DNA from: an uncultured Phascolarctobacterium sp.
GTDB taxonomy: Bacteria > Bacillota > Negativicutes > Acidaminococcales > Acidaminococcaceae
Direction: 5' to 3'
Length of the DNA stretch: 64,000 nt
NCBI GenBank assembly: GCA_900545535.1
Contig: UQZN01000002.1
Location: 1 to 64,000, forward strand
The translations under genes were made by a program, and so were the position numbers. A model generated the notes under the pieces. The model saw nothing but the letters and a program-made list of their open reading frames with translations, had not been told where the DNA came from and did no database searches. This document shows positions 7,814-16,396 of the stretch, piece after piece. Each line of letters opens with the position of its first letter. Positions within the stretch are counted from its first letter, which is position 1.

Positions 7814-8479
7814 TCACAAAACATTACGAATGAACCGTACCGACTGCATAGGTTCCAACGCAGCCACCAGATTGATGATCGGCTCCGGCACTACCTGGTC
7901 ACATTCGATGACCATCGTTGCCAGTCCGCCTTTATTGGCCCTGAACACACGCATCCCCGCAATGTTGATGCCGGCACTGGCCAAAGCGCTGCTGACCAGG
8001 GAAATGACCCCCGGCTTATCCTTATGCAGGGTCAGGATCGCCGGCAGTTTGCCGCTCAATTCTACGGCAGCACCGTCGATAGACGTTACCAGGACCTGCC
8101 CCCCGCCGATAGAAGAACCAATGACCTCGCATTGCCTGCCGTCGGCAGCGGTCAATTTAAAATAAACCGTATTGGGATGAGTCAGGTCCCCTAAATTGAT
8201 CGTCGAAAATTCATATTCCAACCCCTGCTCCCGCGCAAACTCCATCGCCTGCGGAATCCGCGCATCATCAGGCAGCCAGCCCATCAGTCCCGCAAGCAGC
8301 GCCATATCCGTACCGTGGCCACGGTAAGTCTGGGCAAAGCTGCCGTGCAGGGCGATCTGTGCCTTTACCGGCCAGGCGCCCAGAATACTGATCGCCAGCA
8401 GCGACAGACGTACGGCGCCCGCAGTATGCGAACTGGACGGACCGATCATCACCGGACCGATAACATCGAATATATTCAT
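7814..8479 (-). CDS. sdaAB: L-serine dehydratase, iron-sulfur, beta subunit
   Basis: A 221-residue beta subunit. The N-terminal region FDVIGPVMIGPSSSHTAGAV is the family signature that binds the serine carboxylate, followed by an ACT-type regulatory domain at about residues 145-221 (ILTLHKDKPGVISLVSSAL, NIAGMRVFRA). Start ATG at 8479 follows GAGG. It is translationally close-coupled to sdaAA downstream and 32 bp after the HutP-like gene. Split alpha and beta subunits are the usual arrangement in Firmicutes. Confidence 0.93.
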   Translation of the reverse strand: MNIFDVIGPVMIGPSSSHTAGAVRLSLLAISILGAWPVKAQIALHGSFAQTYRGHGTDMALLAGLMGWLPDDARIPQAMEFAREQGLEYEFSTINLGDLTHPNTVYFKLTAADGRQCEVIGSSIGGGQVLVTSIDGAAVELSGKLPAILTLHKDKPGVISLVSSALASAGINIAGMRVFRANKGGLATMVIECDQVVPEPIINLVAALEPMQSVRFIRNVL

Positions 8480-8511
8480 AATAACCTCACTGTTTTTACT
8501 CTTCCGCGCCC

Positions 8512-8943
8512 TTATTCCACATTATCCAGCGAACGGTGTGCTAATCCGACACACAGCTCGTTGAGATTGAGCACGCCTACCGCCATATAAATGGCCACGC
8601 ACAGATGCTCGCCGCAGCGGGCAATACCGATCTTGCCGCCCACATTGAAGCCCAGCGCCTTGGTTTTGACCTGCTCTAAAGCCGCATGGGCAGCCCCTGC
8701 TACCGCACCGGCACCCACGTGCGTATCCGAAACGAGCCCCTGCCTCTGCGCCGCCACTACGGCACGTTCAACGATCTTGACGATCGACGGGATAAATTCT
8801 CCGCCAAAATCCACCGCCGTTGAACGAATCCCATGTTCAGCCAGCTCCTGCTTGACCCGCTGCTCTTCGGTACGCGAACCGGTCACAGCTATTTTTAAGG
8901 CCGCACGGCCAATTTCGATACTGGTGAGTTTGCTGTCGGTCAT
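8512..8943 (-). CDS. HutP-like RNA-binding regulator
   Basis: A 143-residue protein that I recognise as HutP-like: the core VVAAQRQGLVSDTHVGAGAV, then GAAHAALEQV, GGKIGIARCG, CVAIYMAVG and the ending GLAHRS follow the order of Bacillus HutP, an L-histidine- and Mg2+-dependent antiterminator that binds UAG/NAG triplets in mRNA. The His equivalent to HutP H77 and the C-terminal His (H138 position) appear conserved; the H73 position looks like Ala. It is embedded between a solute symporter and sdaAB, not in a hut operon, so its effector may be serine or another amino acid; that is inference. Only 4 bp separate it from the symporter gene. Confidence 0.75.
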   Translation of the reverse strand: MTDSKLTSIEIGRAALKIAVTGSRTEEQRVKQELAEHGIRSTAVDFGGEFIPSIVKIVERAVVAAQRQGLVSDTHVGAGAVAGAAHAALEQVKTKALGFNVGGKIGIARCGEHLCVAIYMAVGVLNLNELCVGLAHRSLDNVE

Positions 8944-8947
8944 AATA

Positions 8948-10369
8948 TCAAGCCTCTTCTTCTACATATTCGGGTACTTTGATCGGAGTTTTATCAATAA
9001 CCGCTACTGCCAGGAAGGTCACGATACAAATCAGCCATTCAAAATAAATAACATGCTGCAGCACATGCAGCGCCGGCACAAATTCCCAGACTACCAGACC
9101 CAAAAGCCCGACCAGCGTCGTATAAAAAGCACTGCTTCTGCGGCACAGCCCCGGCGCGAATACCGTAAATAAAAATACGCAGGTCAGCGCGGTCGTCATC
9201 GACAGACCGGCGATCATGGTCTTCAAAATACCAGCGGCATTAAAAGCAAACCACAGGGTTATCAGGCCGACACCAAAAATCGTCAGCCGGTTGACCGTGA
9301 CAAATTTTTCATCACTGACCGAGGGATTGATAAAACGCTTGTAAATATCCTGACTAAACAAAGTTCCCGCTCCCAAAAGGATCGTGCAGGCCGTAGAAAC
9401 ATCGGCCGCCCACAATGCTGCCAGCGTCGTGCCGGAAGCCACAGGATTTAAGCTCATAACGACCTTCGGCAGCGCCATCGTCGCCGTAATATCGGGGAAG
9501 GAAACCTTGGCCACGATACCCAGCAGCGCGCATAAAAAACCGATCGGAAAAATAAGGATACCGCCTAAAATAAATCCCTTACGGGCAGTTTTGGCGTCAC
9601 GGGCGCCGCAGGCTATCTGTACCGGTCCCTGCGCCGTGATCGCCTGCGTAATCATAACGATGAACCAGCCGATAACTACCGCCAGCGGGATCCCCGCTAA
9701 AGGATCGAACCAGTCCAGCGTTGGCGGCAGCTGCGCTGTAATATTCCCGATACCGCCGGCATTATTGACAGCGGCAACGCAGGAATACAGCACGCCCAGA
9801 TAGATCAGGCAGACACTGACGATATTGGAAAGACCGGAAGACCACAAGCCGCCGATCAGGGTAATGCCGATGAAAACGACGGCGCTCATCATCATACCGC
9901 CTTTAAAGCTGAAAATATCAGGCAGCAGCGAAGCCAGAATCGCCCCGCCAGCCAAATACTGCAGCGCCGTAATAACAGACATGATGATGACAAGACCGAC
10001 AGCACTGATGACACGGCCTTTGGTATCATAGTATTTTTCAAAAAATTCGGGAATCGTAGAAATCTTCATGGCTCGCAGCTTACCTGCGGCCACCAGCCCC
10101 ATAATGATAGCGCCTGCCGCCCAGGCCGCATTATACCAGCCTGCCGCCATACCTACTTTAAAAGCATTCTCGGCCACGCCCACTGTCGAAGCCGCACCTA
10201 CGGCAAGCCCCGTAATATTGACCGCGATCAGAACCGGCCCCAGCTTGCGCCCGGCAAACAAATATTCCGCCGAACCTTTATCGGCCCGCCGTTTCACATA
10301 AAAACTGATCCCAAACAAAAGCGCGATATACACGCACACGATAATCAACTGAATAGACAAATTCCACAC
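8948..10369 (-). CDS. Sodium:solute symporter family transporter
   Basis: A 473-residue member of the sodium/solute symporter (SSS) family with about 13 hydrophobic segments. Family marks include YLFAGRKLGPVLIAVNITG in the second helix region, the AAGKLRAMKISTIPEFFEKYY loop, and GLWSSGLSNIVS. It starts with GTG at 10369 after AAAGG. As first gene of the serine-dehydratase operon it probably imports serine or a related amino acid with Na+; the family spans sugars, amino acids and carboxylates, so the substrate is inferred from context only. The transcript leader contains paired UAG triplets noted separately. Confidence 0.85.
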   Translation of the reverse strand: MWNLSIQLIIVCVYIALLFGISFYVKRRADKGSAEYLFAGRKLGPVLIAVNITGLAVGAASTVGVAENAFKVGMAAGWYNAAWAAGAIIMGLVAAGKLRAMKISTIPEFFEKYYDTKGRVISAVGLVIIMSVITALQYLAGGAILASLLPDIFSFKGGMMMSAVVFIGITLIGGLWSSGLSNIVSVCLIYLGVLYSCVAAVNNAGGIGNITAQLPPTLDWFDPLAGIPLAVVIGWFIVMITQAITAQGPVQIACGARDAKTARKGFILGGILIFPIGFLCALLGIVAKVSFPDITATMALPKVVMSLNPVASGTTLAALWAADVSTACTILLGAGTLFSQDIYKRFINPSVSDEKFVTVNRLTIFGVGLITLWFAFNAAGILKTMIAGLSMTTALTCVFLFTVFAPGLCRRSSAFYTTLVGLLGLVVWEFVPALHVLQHVIYFEWLICIVTFLAVAVIDKTPIKVPEYVEEEA

Positions 10370-10443
10370 TACCTTTCTACGCTGCTGCTTAATAAAACCA
10401 AATCCGCGCCTGCATCGGCGCCTGCTGCCATCCTACCCTCCTA
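10369..10443 (-). promoter_or_regulatory. Leader with paired UAG triplets, possible HutP-like target
   Basis: On the minus strand, UAG triplets lie at 10443-10441 and 10435-10433, and again at 10379-10377 and 10371-10369; within each pair the gap is 5 bases. A small GC hairpin (GCGCC-N6-GGCGC, 10406-10421) followed by a T-rich stretch lies between the pairs. The second pair brackets the ribosome-binding site of the symporter. HutP is known to bind spaced NAG triplets, though with 4-base gaps in Bacillus. Confidence 0.35.
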
Positions 10444-10463
10444 CCCCTTCAAGTATGGATATA

Positions 10464-10492
10464 ATTATATCAATTTTCTGCTGCAAAGTGAA
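10464..10492 (-). promoter_or_regulatory. Promoter of the symporter/serine operon
   Basis: Minus-strand TTCACT (10487-10492), 17-base spacer, perfect TATAAT (10464-10469). It would give a leader of about 90 bases. The rest of the 305-bp divergent gap up to 10674 is AT-rich and shows no other clear element. Confidence 0.6.
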
Positions 10493-10674
10493 GTAAAACA
10501 GCTTTTAAAAATACTTTTTTACTTTCTTTACGTCATTTATATCAGTTGGCGGTCTTGTAAAATTTTTTATAGTTTCCTGCCCACAACAAGGATTTTAGCT
10601 TTTTATGTCGAATGTAAAAAAGATTACAGAAGATTTATTTATCTGAAATTCCCCAACAAGCGAGGTTTAAACTT

Positions 10675-10920
10675 ATGTATTCTTATAAAACCAGCGGTAC
10701 CTGCTCCCAGCAGATCAATTACGATATCATTGACGGCAAAGTACGCAATGTTACTTTTGTCAACGGCTGTCCCGGCAACCTCCAGGCCATCGGCATCCTG
10801 GTCGAAGGCCTTCCCGTTGAAGAGGTTGCCGCAAAACTGCGCGGCATTCGCTGCGGCAACCGCAGCACCTCCTGCGGCGACCAGCTGGCCCTGGCCCTGG
10901 AGCAGCATCTGCACAAATAA
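10675..10920 (+). CDS. TSCPD domain-containing small protein
   Basis: An 81-residue protein matching the short TSCPD family (TIGR03905-like). The TSCPD domain occurs also at the C terminus of some ribonucleotide reductases, and stand-alone copies are of unknown function. Visible marks: GTCSQQINYDI, the glycine and cysteine pair in VNGCPGNLQAIG, and GIRCGNRSTSCGDQLA, whose four conserved cysteines suggest metal binding. It is the first of three plus-strand genes (with a CorA-like transporter and a small unknown) separated by 39 bp and 9 bp. Confidence 0.85.
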   Translation: MYSYKTSGTCSQQINYDIIDGKVRNVTFVNGCPGNLQAIGILVEGLPVEEVAAKLRGIRCGNRSTSCGDQLALALEQHLHK

Positions 10921-10959
10921 CAGCTAAAGCAAAATTTTAAGGAAAGGAGGGCACCTGCA

Positions 10960-11910
10960 ATGTATAAGATCCTCAAAAGTACACCCAACGGTATTGATGA
11001 ATTTGAACTTGAACAATTAGAAAAGGGCTGCTGGATCGACATTGTCAGTCCCTCGCCTGAAGAACTGCATGAAATAGCCGCCGCCACAAATATCCAGCTG
11101 GATTTTCTGACGGCCGCACTGGACGAAGAAGAAAAATCACGTATCGAGACCGAAGACGACCAGATCCTGATCCTGGTCGACATTCCTTTTCTGCGCAGCA
11201 ACAAGGACTACGACACCCTGCCGCTCGGCATTATTATCGCCGAAGACTTCATTGTTACGGTCTGTCTGGAGCCTAACGCCGTCGTTGCCGATTTCTCTTC
11301 TTATAATCACCGTTTCTTCAGTACCTTCAAAAAAACGCGTTTCCTGTTCCAGATCCTTTATAAATCAGCGACCTTATATCTGAAATATATCCGTATCATC
11401 ATTAAACGTACTGATGAACTGGAGCAACATCTGCGTAAATCCATGGAAAATTCCGAGCTCTTCAATCTGCTGGATCTCCAAAAATCCCTGACGTATTTTA
11501 CGACCTCACTGCGTAGCAACTACATCGTTACCGAAAAGCTGCTGCGGCTGCGTTCCACAAATCAGTCGGGGCATCTGATCAAGCTCTATGAAGAAGACGA
11601 AGACCTTCTGGAAGACGTTATCATCGAATATAAGCAGGCCATCGAAATGGTTGAAATGTACAGCCACATTCTTAACAGCATGATGGAAGTATTCGCCTCC
11701 ATCATCAGTAACAACCTGAACCTGGTCATGAAATTCCTGGCTTCTGTAACCATTATCCTGGCTATCCCCACAACGATCGGCGGCTTATGGGGCATGAACG
11801 TACCGGTCCCCATGGAAGGCAACGAATTCGGTTTCGTTACCATCACCTCCATCGCCCTGCTGATTTCTGTAGGCACAGGCTACTGGCTGTGGAAACGCCG
11901 TATGTTTTAG
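10960..11910 (+). CDS. CorA family divalent cation transporter
   Basis: A 316-residue member of the CorA/Mrs2 channel family that carries Mg2+ or other divalent ions. The large N-terminal cytoplasmic region is mostly alpha-helical with a long stalk helix; two membrane helices lie near residues 255-275 and 292-311, and the signature GMN stands between them near residues 278-280 (GLWGMNVPVP). A GGAGG site precedes the ATG. This is the second Mg2+-type transporter in the window after the riboswitch-controlled MgtA, but no M-box is visible here. Ion specificity is not certain from sequence. Confidence 0.9.
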   Translation: MYKILKSTPNGIDEFELEQLEKGCWIDIVSPSPEELHEIAAATNIQLDFLTAALDEEEKSRIETEDDQILILVDIPFLRSNKDYDTLPLGIIIAEDFIVTVCLEPNAVVADFSSYNHRFFSTFKKTRFLFQILYKSATLYLKYIRIIIKRTDELEQHLRKSMENSELFNLLDLQKSLTYFTTSLRSNYIVTEKLLRLRSTNQSGHLIKLYEEDEDLLEDVIIEYKQAIEMVEMYSHILNSMMEVFASIISNNLNLVMKFLASVTIILAIPTTIGGLWGMNVPVPMEGNEFGFVTITSIALLISVGTGYWLWKRRMF

Positions 11911-11919
11911 GAGGGCCTT

Positions 11920-12150
11920 ATGTCTAAAATACTAGCAGAACAATTACTCGCCGGTATCATTCTCGGCGACAACGATAATCAGGAATATATTTATCTTCCC
12001 GGCGGCGAAGTGGGCAGTGACAGCCCCTGCTGCATTTTTGAAAGCAAAGCCGGACGTCAGGACATGCCGCTGGAAGAAGCCGTCGAACAGGTCAAGCGCC
12101 TGCATCTAAAACCCGTGGCACACCCGGAAATGGGACGCCGCTCTTATTGA
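11920..12150 (+). CDS. Hypothetical protein, 76 residues
   Basis: Short soluble protein with no family I recognise. It starts MSKILAEQLLAGIILGDND, includes a GSDSPCC stretch and ends PEMGRRSY. A ribosome-binding site (AGGAGG, overlapping the corA stop) lies 6 bases upstream of the ATG, and the gene follows corA by 9 bp, which supports real translation as part of the same operon. A strong terminator follows immediately. Confidence 0.7.
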   Translation: MSKILAEQLLAGIILGDNDNQEYIYLPGGEVGSDSPCCIFESKAGRQDMPLEEAVEQVKRLHLKPVAHPEMGRRSY

Positions 12151-12163
12151 AGCAAGCAATTAA

Positions 12164-12198
12164 AACACCGCTGCCTTAAGGTTTAAGGCAGCGGTGTT
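12164..12198. terminator. Bidirectional terminator between converging genes
   Basis: Sixteen-base perfect stem (AACACCGCTGCCTTAA and its complement) with a GGT loop, T-rich on the plus side and A-rich before it. It closes the corA operon and may also serve the opposing GGDEF-EAL gene. Confidence 0.88.
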
Positions 12199-12211
12199 AT
12201 TTTTATGTTAT

Positions 12212-13843
12212 TCATTTTTGTATATAACGTTCCCAAAATACCTGCGGCGGCAAGGGTTTATCAAAATAATAGCCCTGACCAAACTGACAGCCCAGTTTTT
12301 GCAAAACTTTGAGTTGTTCTTCTGTTTCAATCCCCTCGGCCAGCGTCAGCGTATCACCAAACTCGCGGCACATCGACACTGCCGCTTTAAAGAGGATCTG
12401 CGTTTTGGGATTGTCAACGATACTGTCTGTCAGACTTTTATCAAATTTCACCGTATCAAAATGTACTTGTGACAGCAGCTCCAGATTAGAAAAGCTGGTG
12501 CCGAAATCATCCATGGAAATGCTGAACCCCGCCTCATGCAGACGGCTTATTAAATCTACCAGCAAATTTTTTTCCAGTAAACCAAAGCTTTCTGTGATCT
12601 CTACATCTATCAGACCGGGGTCGATACCATATTCTCTGCAGGTTTCAATACTGTTTTTAATGATATCCTCCGCGATCAGCGTTACCCGCGACACATTCAC
12701 AGACACTTTAAAAGGCTCGGCACCCTGCTCGCGCCACTCTTTCAGCAGCTGACAGACCGTCTTCAAGACAAAAGTATCGATATAATTTATCAGACCGTTT
12801 TTTTCATATTCAGGAATAAAATTATCCGGCGCTACTACATTGCCCTGTTCGTCAAATTTCCTGACTAAAGCTTCGGCGCCATCCAGCAGTCCTGTCTGTA
12901 AATTTATCTTGGGCTGCAGATAAACTGTAAATCTGCCTGCCGCTATTTCTGCCAGCAGCCGGTGCGCTCTTTCCGCTTTATGGTTATAATCAGCGTCCAG
13001 CCTTGCATAACCTGACGACTTGCCTGCTTCCATGACCGCGTTGACCTGGGACACTTTTCTGTAAATATCGTCGCAGTCATCACACCATAAGCTGCCTAAA
13101 GCGACCCTGAACCCCGGTTCCGCATTAAATTTACTTTTCAGCGACGCTACTTTTGCTTCAAAATCAGTCTTACTGTCATCGATAGCCAAACAGATAAACT
13201 CATCGCTGCCGATCCGAAAAGCATTGCTTCCAAAAACACTCCTTGCCAGCTCTGCTATTTTGACTAAAACCTTATCCCCAGACTGGTAACCTTTAGTGGC
13301 ATTGATATTGCGCAGGCCATTGATATCCATATCAACGATACCTATCCGGGAGATTTTTTTCTCTTCTATTTCTCTTAAAATGCTGTTATATTTTTCCCTG
13401 TTATATAAGCCTGTCAGATTATCGACCCAGCGAATCTGTTCCAGCTTACGGTCCAGATATTTTTTCTGCTGTTCCAGCTCATCTTCTTTGAAATTATATA
13501 AAATTTCAAAACGCAGCCGGCGTCCCATATAATTGAAGAGGATACTCTTGACCTGCAAATAACGCTGTACCGACGGCTGGTATATTTCTTCCACAAACAG
13601 ACGCTCCGTTGTCAGCTGGCTGTTGCGGCAAAACCTGCACTGCCGGTCCTGTCCCTGCAAAAATTCGTAACACTTTTTCCCACAATAGCTCTCGTCGTCA
13701 TAAGCCAGCTGCAGCATGTCCTTAGCGTAATTATTCATGTAAACGATCTCGCAGGTATCAACATCAATCAGATAGATCGCCCTGGCTGTCTCTGTCCGCG
13801 CTATGCGGGGAAACTGGTCGAATCCCATCATTTCTGAGTTCAT
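12212..13843 (-). CDS. PAS-GGDEF-EAL cyclic-di-GMP phosphodiesterase
   Basis: A 543-residue signalling protein. Residues about 15-125 resemble a PAS sensor (IYLIDVDTCEIVYMNNYAKDML, with CEFL-like CYEFLQGQ and a CRFC pair), residues about 140-280 are a GGDEF domain, and about 295-540 an EAL domain. The GGDEF active loop reads RIGSDEF, one residue off the GGDEF consensus. The EAL domain keeps EALVR, NVS, DVEITES, DDFG and the lysine of VKFDKS, so c-di-GMP hydrolysis is the likely main activity. Start chosen at ATG 13843 after AGAGG; an in-frame GTG two codons earlier is less well placed. It stands alone with a 190-bp AT-rich upstream region. Confidence 0.9.
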   Translation of the reverse strand: MNSEMMGFDQFPRIARTETARAIYLIDVDTCEIVYMNNYAKDMLQLAYDDESYCGKKCYEFLQGQDRQCRFCRNSQLTTERLFVEEIYQPSVQRYLQVKSILFNYMGRRLRFEILYNFKEDELEQQKKYLDRKLEQIRWVDNLTGLYNREKYNSILREIEEKKISRIGIVDMDINGLRNINATKGYQSGDKVLVKIAELARSVFGSNAFRIGSDEFICLAIDDSKTDFEAKVASLKSKFNAEPGFRVALGSLWCDDCDDIYRKVSQVNAVMEAGKSSGYARLDADYNHKAERAHRLLAEIAAGRFTVYLQPKINLQTGLLDGAEALVRKFDEQGNVVAPDNFIPEYEKNGLINYIDTFVLKTVCQLLKEWREQGAEPFKVSVNVSRVTLIAEDIIKNSIETCREYGIDPGLIDVEITESFGLLEKNLLVDLISRLHEAGFSISMDDFGTSFSNLELLSQVHFDTVKFDKSLTDSIVDNPKTQILFKAAVSMCREFGDTLTLAEGIETEEQLKVLQKLGCQFGQGYYFDKPLPPQVFWERYIQK

Positions 13844-14033
13844 TTCCACACCTCTTCTATAAATATTACAATCCCAATACTTTTACTTTTGTTTAAAAAG
13901 ATTTCTTTGTGCTATTGATTTTTAACAATATTAAAAGTTTCTATTTTGTTTATCTGTTTGTATTATAGCATTATTATAAATTATATTCAATATTTTTGAT
14001 TTTATATAACAATTTCATTTATTGTAAAATAAA

Positions 14034-14064
14034 AAGGCGTTATGTATATAATACATAACGCCTT
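14034..14064 (-). terminator. Terminator after the universal stress genes
   Basis: Perfect 14-base stem AAGGCGTTATGTAT with complement around an ATA loop; minus-strand T-run follows. Ends the two-gene usp unit. Confidence 0.85.
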
Positions 14065-14075
14065 AAAAACTATTA

Positions 14076-14513
14076 TTATTTTATTACAATGACGGGTACT
14101 CCGGCTTCTTCGACCACAGTTTTACTAACGCTGCTTTTTAAAAGCCCTTCCAGCGCGCCAAAACCGCGGCTGCCGATCACGATGCTGTCACAGCTTTCGC
14201 GCCGGCTCAGTTTGATTATTTCTTCGGCAGGTCTGCTGCCGACAGCCAGTAAATAATCACAGGGAATATCCTGTTTATCCATCAAATGTTTCGCGGCTCC
14301 CAGAACTTCATTACCGATCTGCATCACAGGCCCGTTGGCACTGTAGACCAGCTCTTCTTCCAGCGGTGCGCCGCCAACAGCTTTAATCCCCGGCTTAACG
14401 ACCGTCAAAATAACCAGGTGTCCACCCGACAGTTTGGCCAGCGAAGCGGCATATTCCATGGCTCGCCAGGAATATTCAGTCCCGTCGATAGGTACGAGGA
14501 TTTTCTTTAACAT
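14076..14513 (-). CDS. Universal stress protein, UspA family
   Basis: A 145-residue UspA-like protein with the Rossmann-like start MLKKILVPIDGTEYSWRA and the ATP-binding C terminus GSRGFGALEGLLKSSVS. These proteins are cytoplasmic, bind ATP, and accumulate in stress; molecular role is not defined. Start chosen at ATG 14513, 8 bases after AAGGA; two upstream in-frame ATGs are too close to that site. It follows a second usp gene by 35 bp and the pair ends at a strong terminator. Confidence 0.9.
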   Translation of the reverse strand: MLKKILVPIDGTEYSWRAMEYAASLAKLSGGHLVILTVVKPGIKAVGGAPLEEELVYSANGPVMQIGNEVLGAAKHLMDKQDIPCDYLLAVGSRPAEEIIKLSRRESCDSIVIGSRGFGALEGLLKSSVSKTVVEEAGVPVIVIK

Positions 14514-14548
14514 GTTCATCATCCTTCGTTAAAACTTTAAATATGACC

Positions 14549-14986
14549 TTATTTTACGATCAGTACCGGTACAGTTGCATACTGAGAAACCTTGGAGCTG
14601 ACGCTGCCCAGGAAAAATTCAGCAATGCCGCTGAGTCCGCGGCTGCCCAAAACGATTGCGTCCACTTCCGCTTTTTTGGATAAAGCAATGATACGCTCAG
14701 ACGGATGACCTACTTCCATATCGTATTCGACTTTATGCGGATAGGAGCCAACCATTTCCCTGGCCAGTTCCAAAACCTTATCGCCGACTTTTTCCAATTC
14801 GCTGTTTCCCTGGTTGATCGTTGCATGATCAAGAGGAACCGCTAAAAGCGCTGCATTATTATAAGGCTGGATGACATTCACTACCAGGATCTCGCTCTCG
14901 AATTTTTTACCGATCTCCAACGCATTATTCAATGCGCGCCATGCGGTTTCAGAACCGTCTACAGGTACTAAGATTTTTTTAAACAT
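14549..14986 (-). CDS. Universal stress protein, UspA family
   Basis: A 145-residue UspA-like protein, first of a tandem pair. It starts MFKKILVPVDGSETAWRAL and carries the ATP-binding motif GSRGLSGIAEFFLGSVSSKVS. The ATG at 14986 follows GGGAGGTG by 7 bases; the GTG three codons earlier sits inside that site and is rejected. It is closer in its C-terminal motif to the third usp protein at 47.1 kb (GSVSMKISQYA) than to its own neighbour, which argues that the pair is not a fresh tandem duplication. Confidence 0.9.
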   Translation of the reverse strand: MFKKILVPVDGSETAWRALNNALEIGKKFESEILVVNVIQPYNNAALLAVPLDHATINQGNSELEKVGDKVLELAREMVGSYPHKVEYDMEVGHPSERIIALSKKAEVDAIVLGSRGLSGIAEFFLGSVSSKVSQYATVPVLIVK

Positions 14987-15100
14987 AATTCGCACCTCCC
15001 GCTATATTAACTGCTCTTAGAATCTTCAAAATCAATAATACAATTATTGGTTTTACTGTTAATTTCTCTTTTTACAGCCTGAATTCCTGCTAAAGACCAA

Positions 15101-15451
15101 TTATTTAACTTTATTTTTTTTCGCCTGATGCTTAAGTGATTTTTTACTCACTTTTTTGATCTCCGACGGCGCCGGAGCATCATCCATGCTGCCGCCTTTG
15201 CCAAAACGGTAATACAGCAGCATCAATCCCAAAGCCAGCATCGGCAAAGCGCCAACGACATAACGGTATTCTGCCGGCGCCGTGATCGTCAGAAAATCGT
15301 AACCGATGATAGCTACCGGCACAAGAATGATCTGAGCATAACGGCTGGCAGAACTGGCAGTGCCCAGCAAACGGATCACCAGCCCATAGGCCAGAAAGGC
15401 TACGGCAAAAGAAACAAAAGACATAAAGCATAAGAAAATGAAAAATTCCAT
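15101..15451 (-). CDS. Small membrane protein of unknown function
   Basis: A 116-residue protein with three hydrophobic segments (about residues 2-30, 40-55 and 66-83) and a strongly basic C-terminal tail (KKVSKKSLKHQAKKNKVK). I do not recognise a family. It is the last gene after the ABC importer genes, 15 bp behind the second permease, so it may be part of that operon. No clear terminator is visible after it. Confidence 0.75.
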   Translation of the reverse strand: MEFFIFLCFMSFVSFAVAFLAYGLVIRLLGTASSASRYAQIILVPVAIIGYDFLTITAPAEYRYVVGALPMLALGLMLLYYRFGKGGSMDDAPAPSEIKKVSKKSLKHQAKKNKVK

Positions 15452-15466
15452 AACAGCTCTCCTCGT

Positions 15467-16396
15467 TTAACGTTCTTCCCTGTCATAAGGCAGCCCCAGC
15501 GCCTGAGGCGCTGCCAGCCGTCCACCCTTCCGGGCCAGGACCAAAATCAAAACCACGATCGTAAAAATATACGGCAGCATATTCAGAATAAAAACAGATA
15601 CCGGCAGGCCGATGACCTGCAGATGAAACCCAAGCGCGTCGATACCGCCGAAAAGATACGATCCCAGCAGCGCACGCCAGGGGTCCCATAAGGCAAAAAT
15701 CACCAGGGCCACCGCGATCCAGCCGCGCCCGGCCGTCATATTTTCCAGCCAGCAGGGAGCATAAGCCAGTGACAGATACGCACCGCCCAGCCCGGCCAAA
15801 GCACCGCCCATAACCACGTACACATAGCGCAATCGGAAAACATTGACGCCGACAGCGTCAACAGCCGCTGGATTTTCACCCAACGCCCTCATAAACAGCC
15901 CGGCCCGGGTACGATAGAGATAAAAGGCGGCAGCAGGCACTAAAAGATAGCTGAGATACACCAGCAGATCCTGCCTGAACAGCACAGGCCCCAGCACCGG
16001 GATCTCACTGAGCCCCGGCAGGGCCAGTTTGCTGAAAACAACGGTCGCCTGCTGTCCCACATAATCCAGGCCCAGATAACCTGATAAGCCTGTGCCAAAC
16101 AAAGTCAGCGCCAAACCGCTGACGACTTGGTTAGCCCTCAGGGTGACTGTCAGAAAAGCATGTATCAACGCCATCAGCGAGCCAGCCAGCAGCGCCATGC
16201 CTACGCCGCACCACAGGCTGCCCGTCTGCTGAGCGGCAATAAAGCCGGCACAGGCGCCTACCAGCATCATGCCGTCCACACCCAGATTGGTAACACCGGC
16301 CCGTTCAGAAATCAGCTCGCCCAGCGCGGCAAATAAAATCGGCGTCCCGGCCGTGATCGAGGCGGCTAAAATTGAAATGAGCAAAGTCTCATTCAT
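15467..16396 (-). CDS. Nucleoside-type ABC transporter permease
   Basis: A 309-residue inner membrane permease of the BPD_transp_2 family (YufQ/NupQ-like), part of BmpA-type nucleoside importers. Family marks: TPILFAALGELISERAGVTN, LGVDGMMLVGA and ALGENPAAVDAVGVNVFR. The start is the ATG at 16396, preceded by GGAGGCG; a longer frame begins inside that site. It overlaps the end of the upstream permease gene by 8 bases. It would pair with that permease to form the channel. Confidence 0.9.
   Translation of the reverse strand: MNETLLISILAASITAGTPILFAALGELISERAGVTNLGVDGMMLVGACAGFIAAQQTGSLWCGVGMALLAGSLMALIHAFLTVTLRANQVVSGLALTLFGTGLSGYLGLDYVGQQATVVFSKLALPGLSEIPVLGPVLFRQDLLVYLSYLLVPAAAFYLYRTRAGLFMRALGENPAAVDAVGVNVFRLRYVYVVMGGALAGLGGAYLSLAYAPCWLENMTAGRGWIAVALVIFALWDPWRALLGSYLFGGIDALGFHLQVIGLPVSVFILNMLPYIFTIVVLILVLARKGGRLAAPQALGLPYDREER

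Noticed and set aside
8512..8943. Considered as a bacterial microcompartment shell protein because of small size and Gly/Ala content
   Set aside because: The order of motifs (GLVSDTH, AAHAAL, GIARCG, AIYMAVG, GLAHR) fits HutP and not the BMC fold, and no microcompartment genes are near.
10719..11204. A 161-codon minus-strand frame
   Set aside because: Antisense to the TSCPD and CorA genes, low-complexity Ser/Arg translation, no start signals.
14076..14986. Tandem usp genes considered as a recent duplication
   Set aside because: The first is more like the usp protein at 47.1 kb than like its neighbour, so the pair is old or assembled from different branches.
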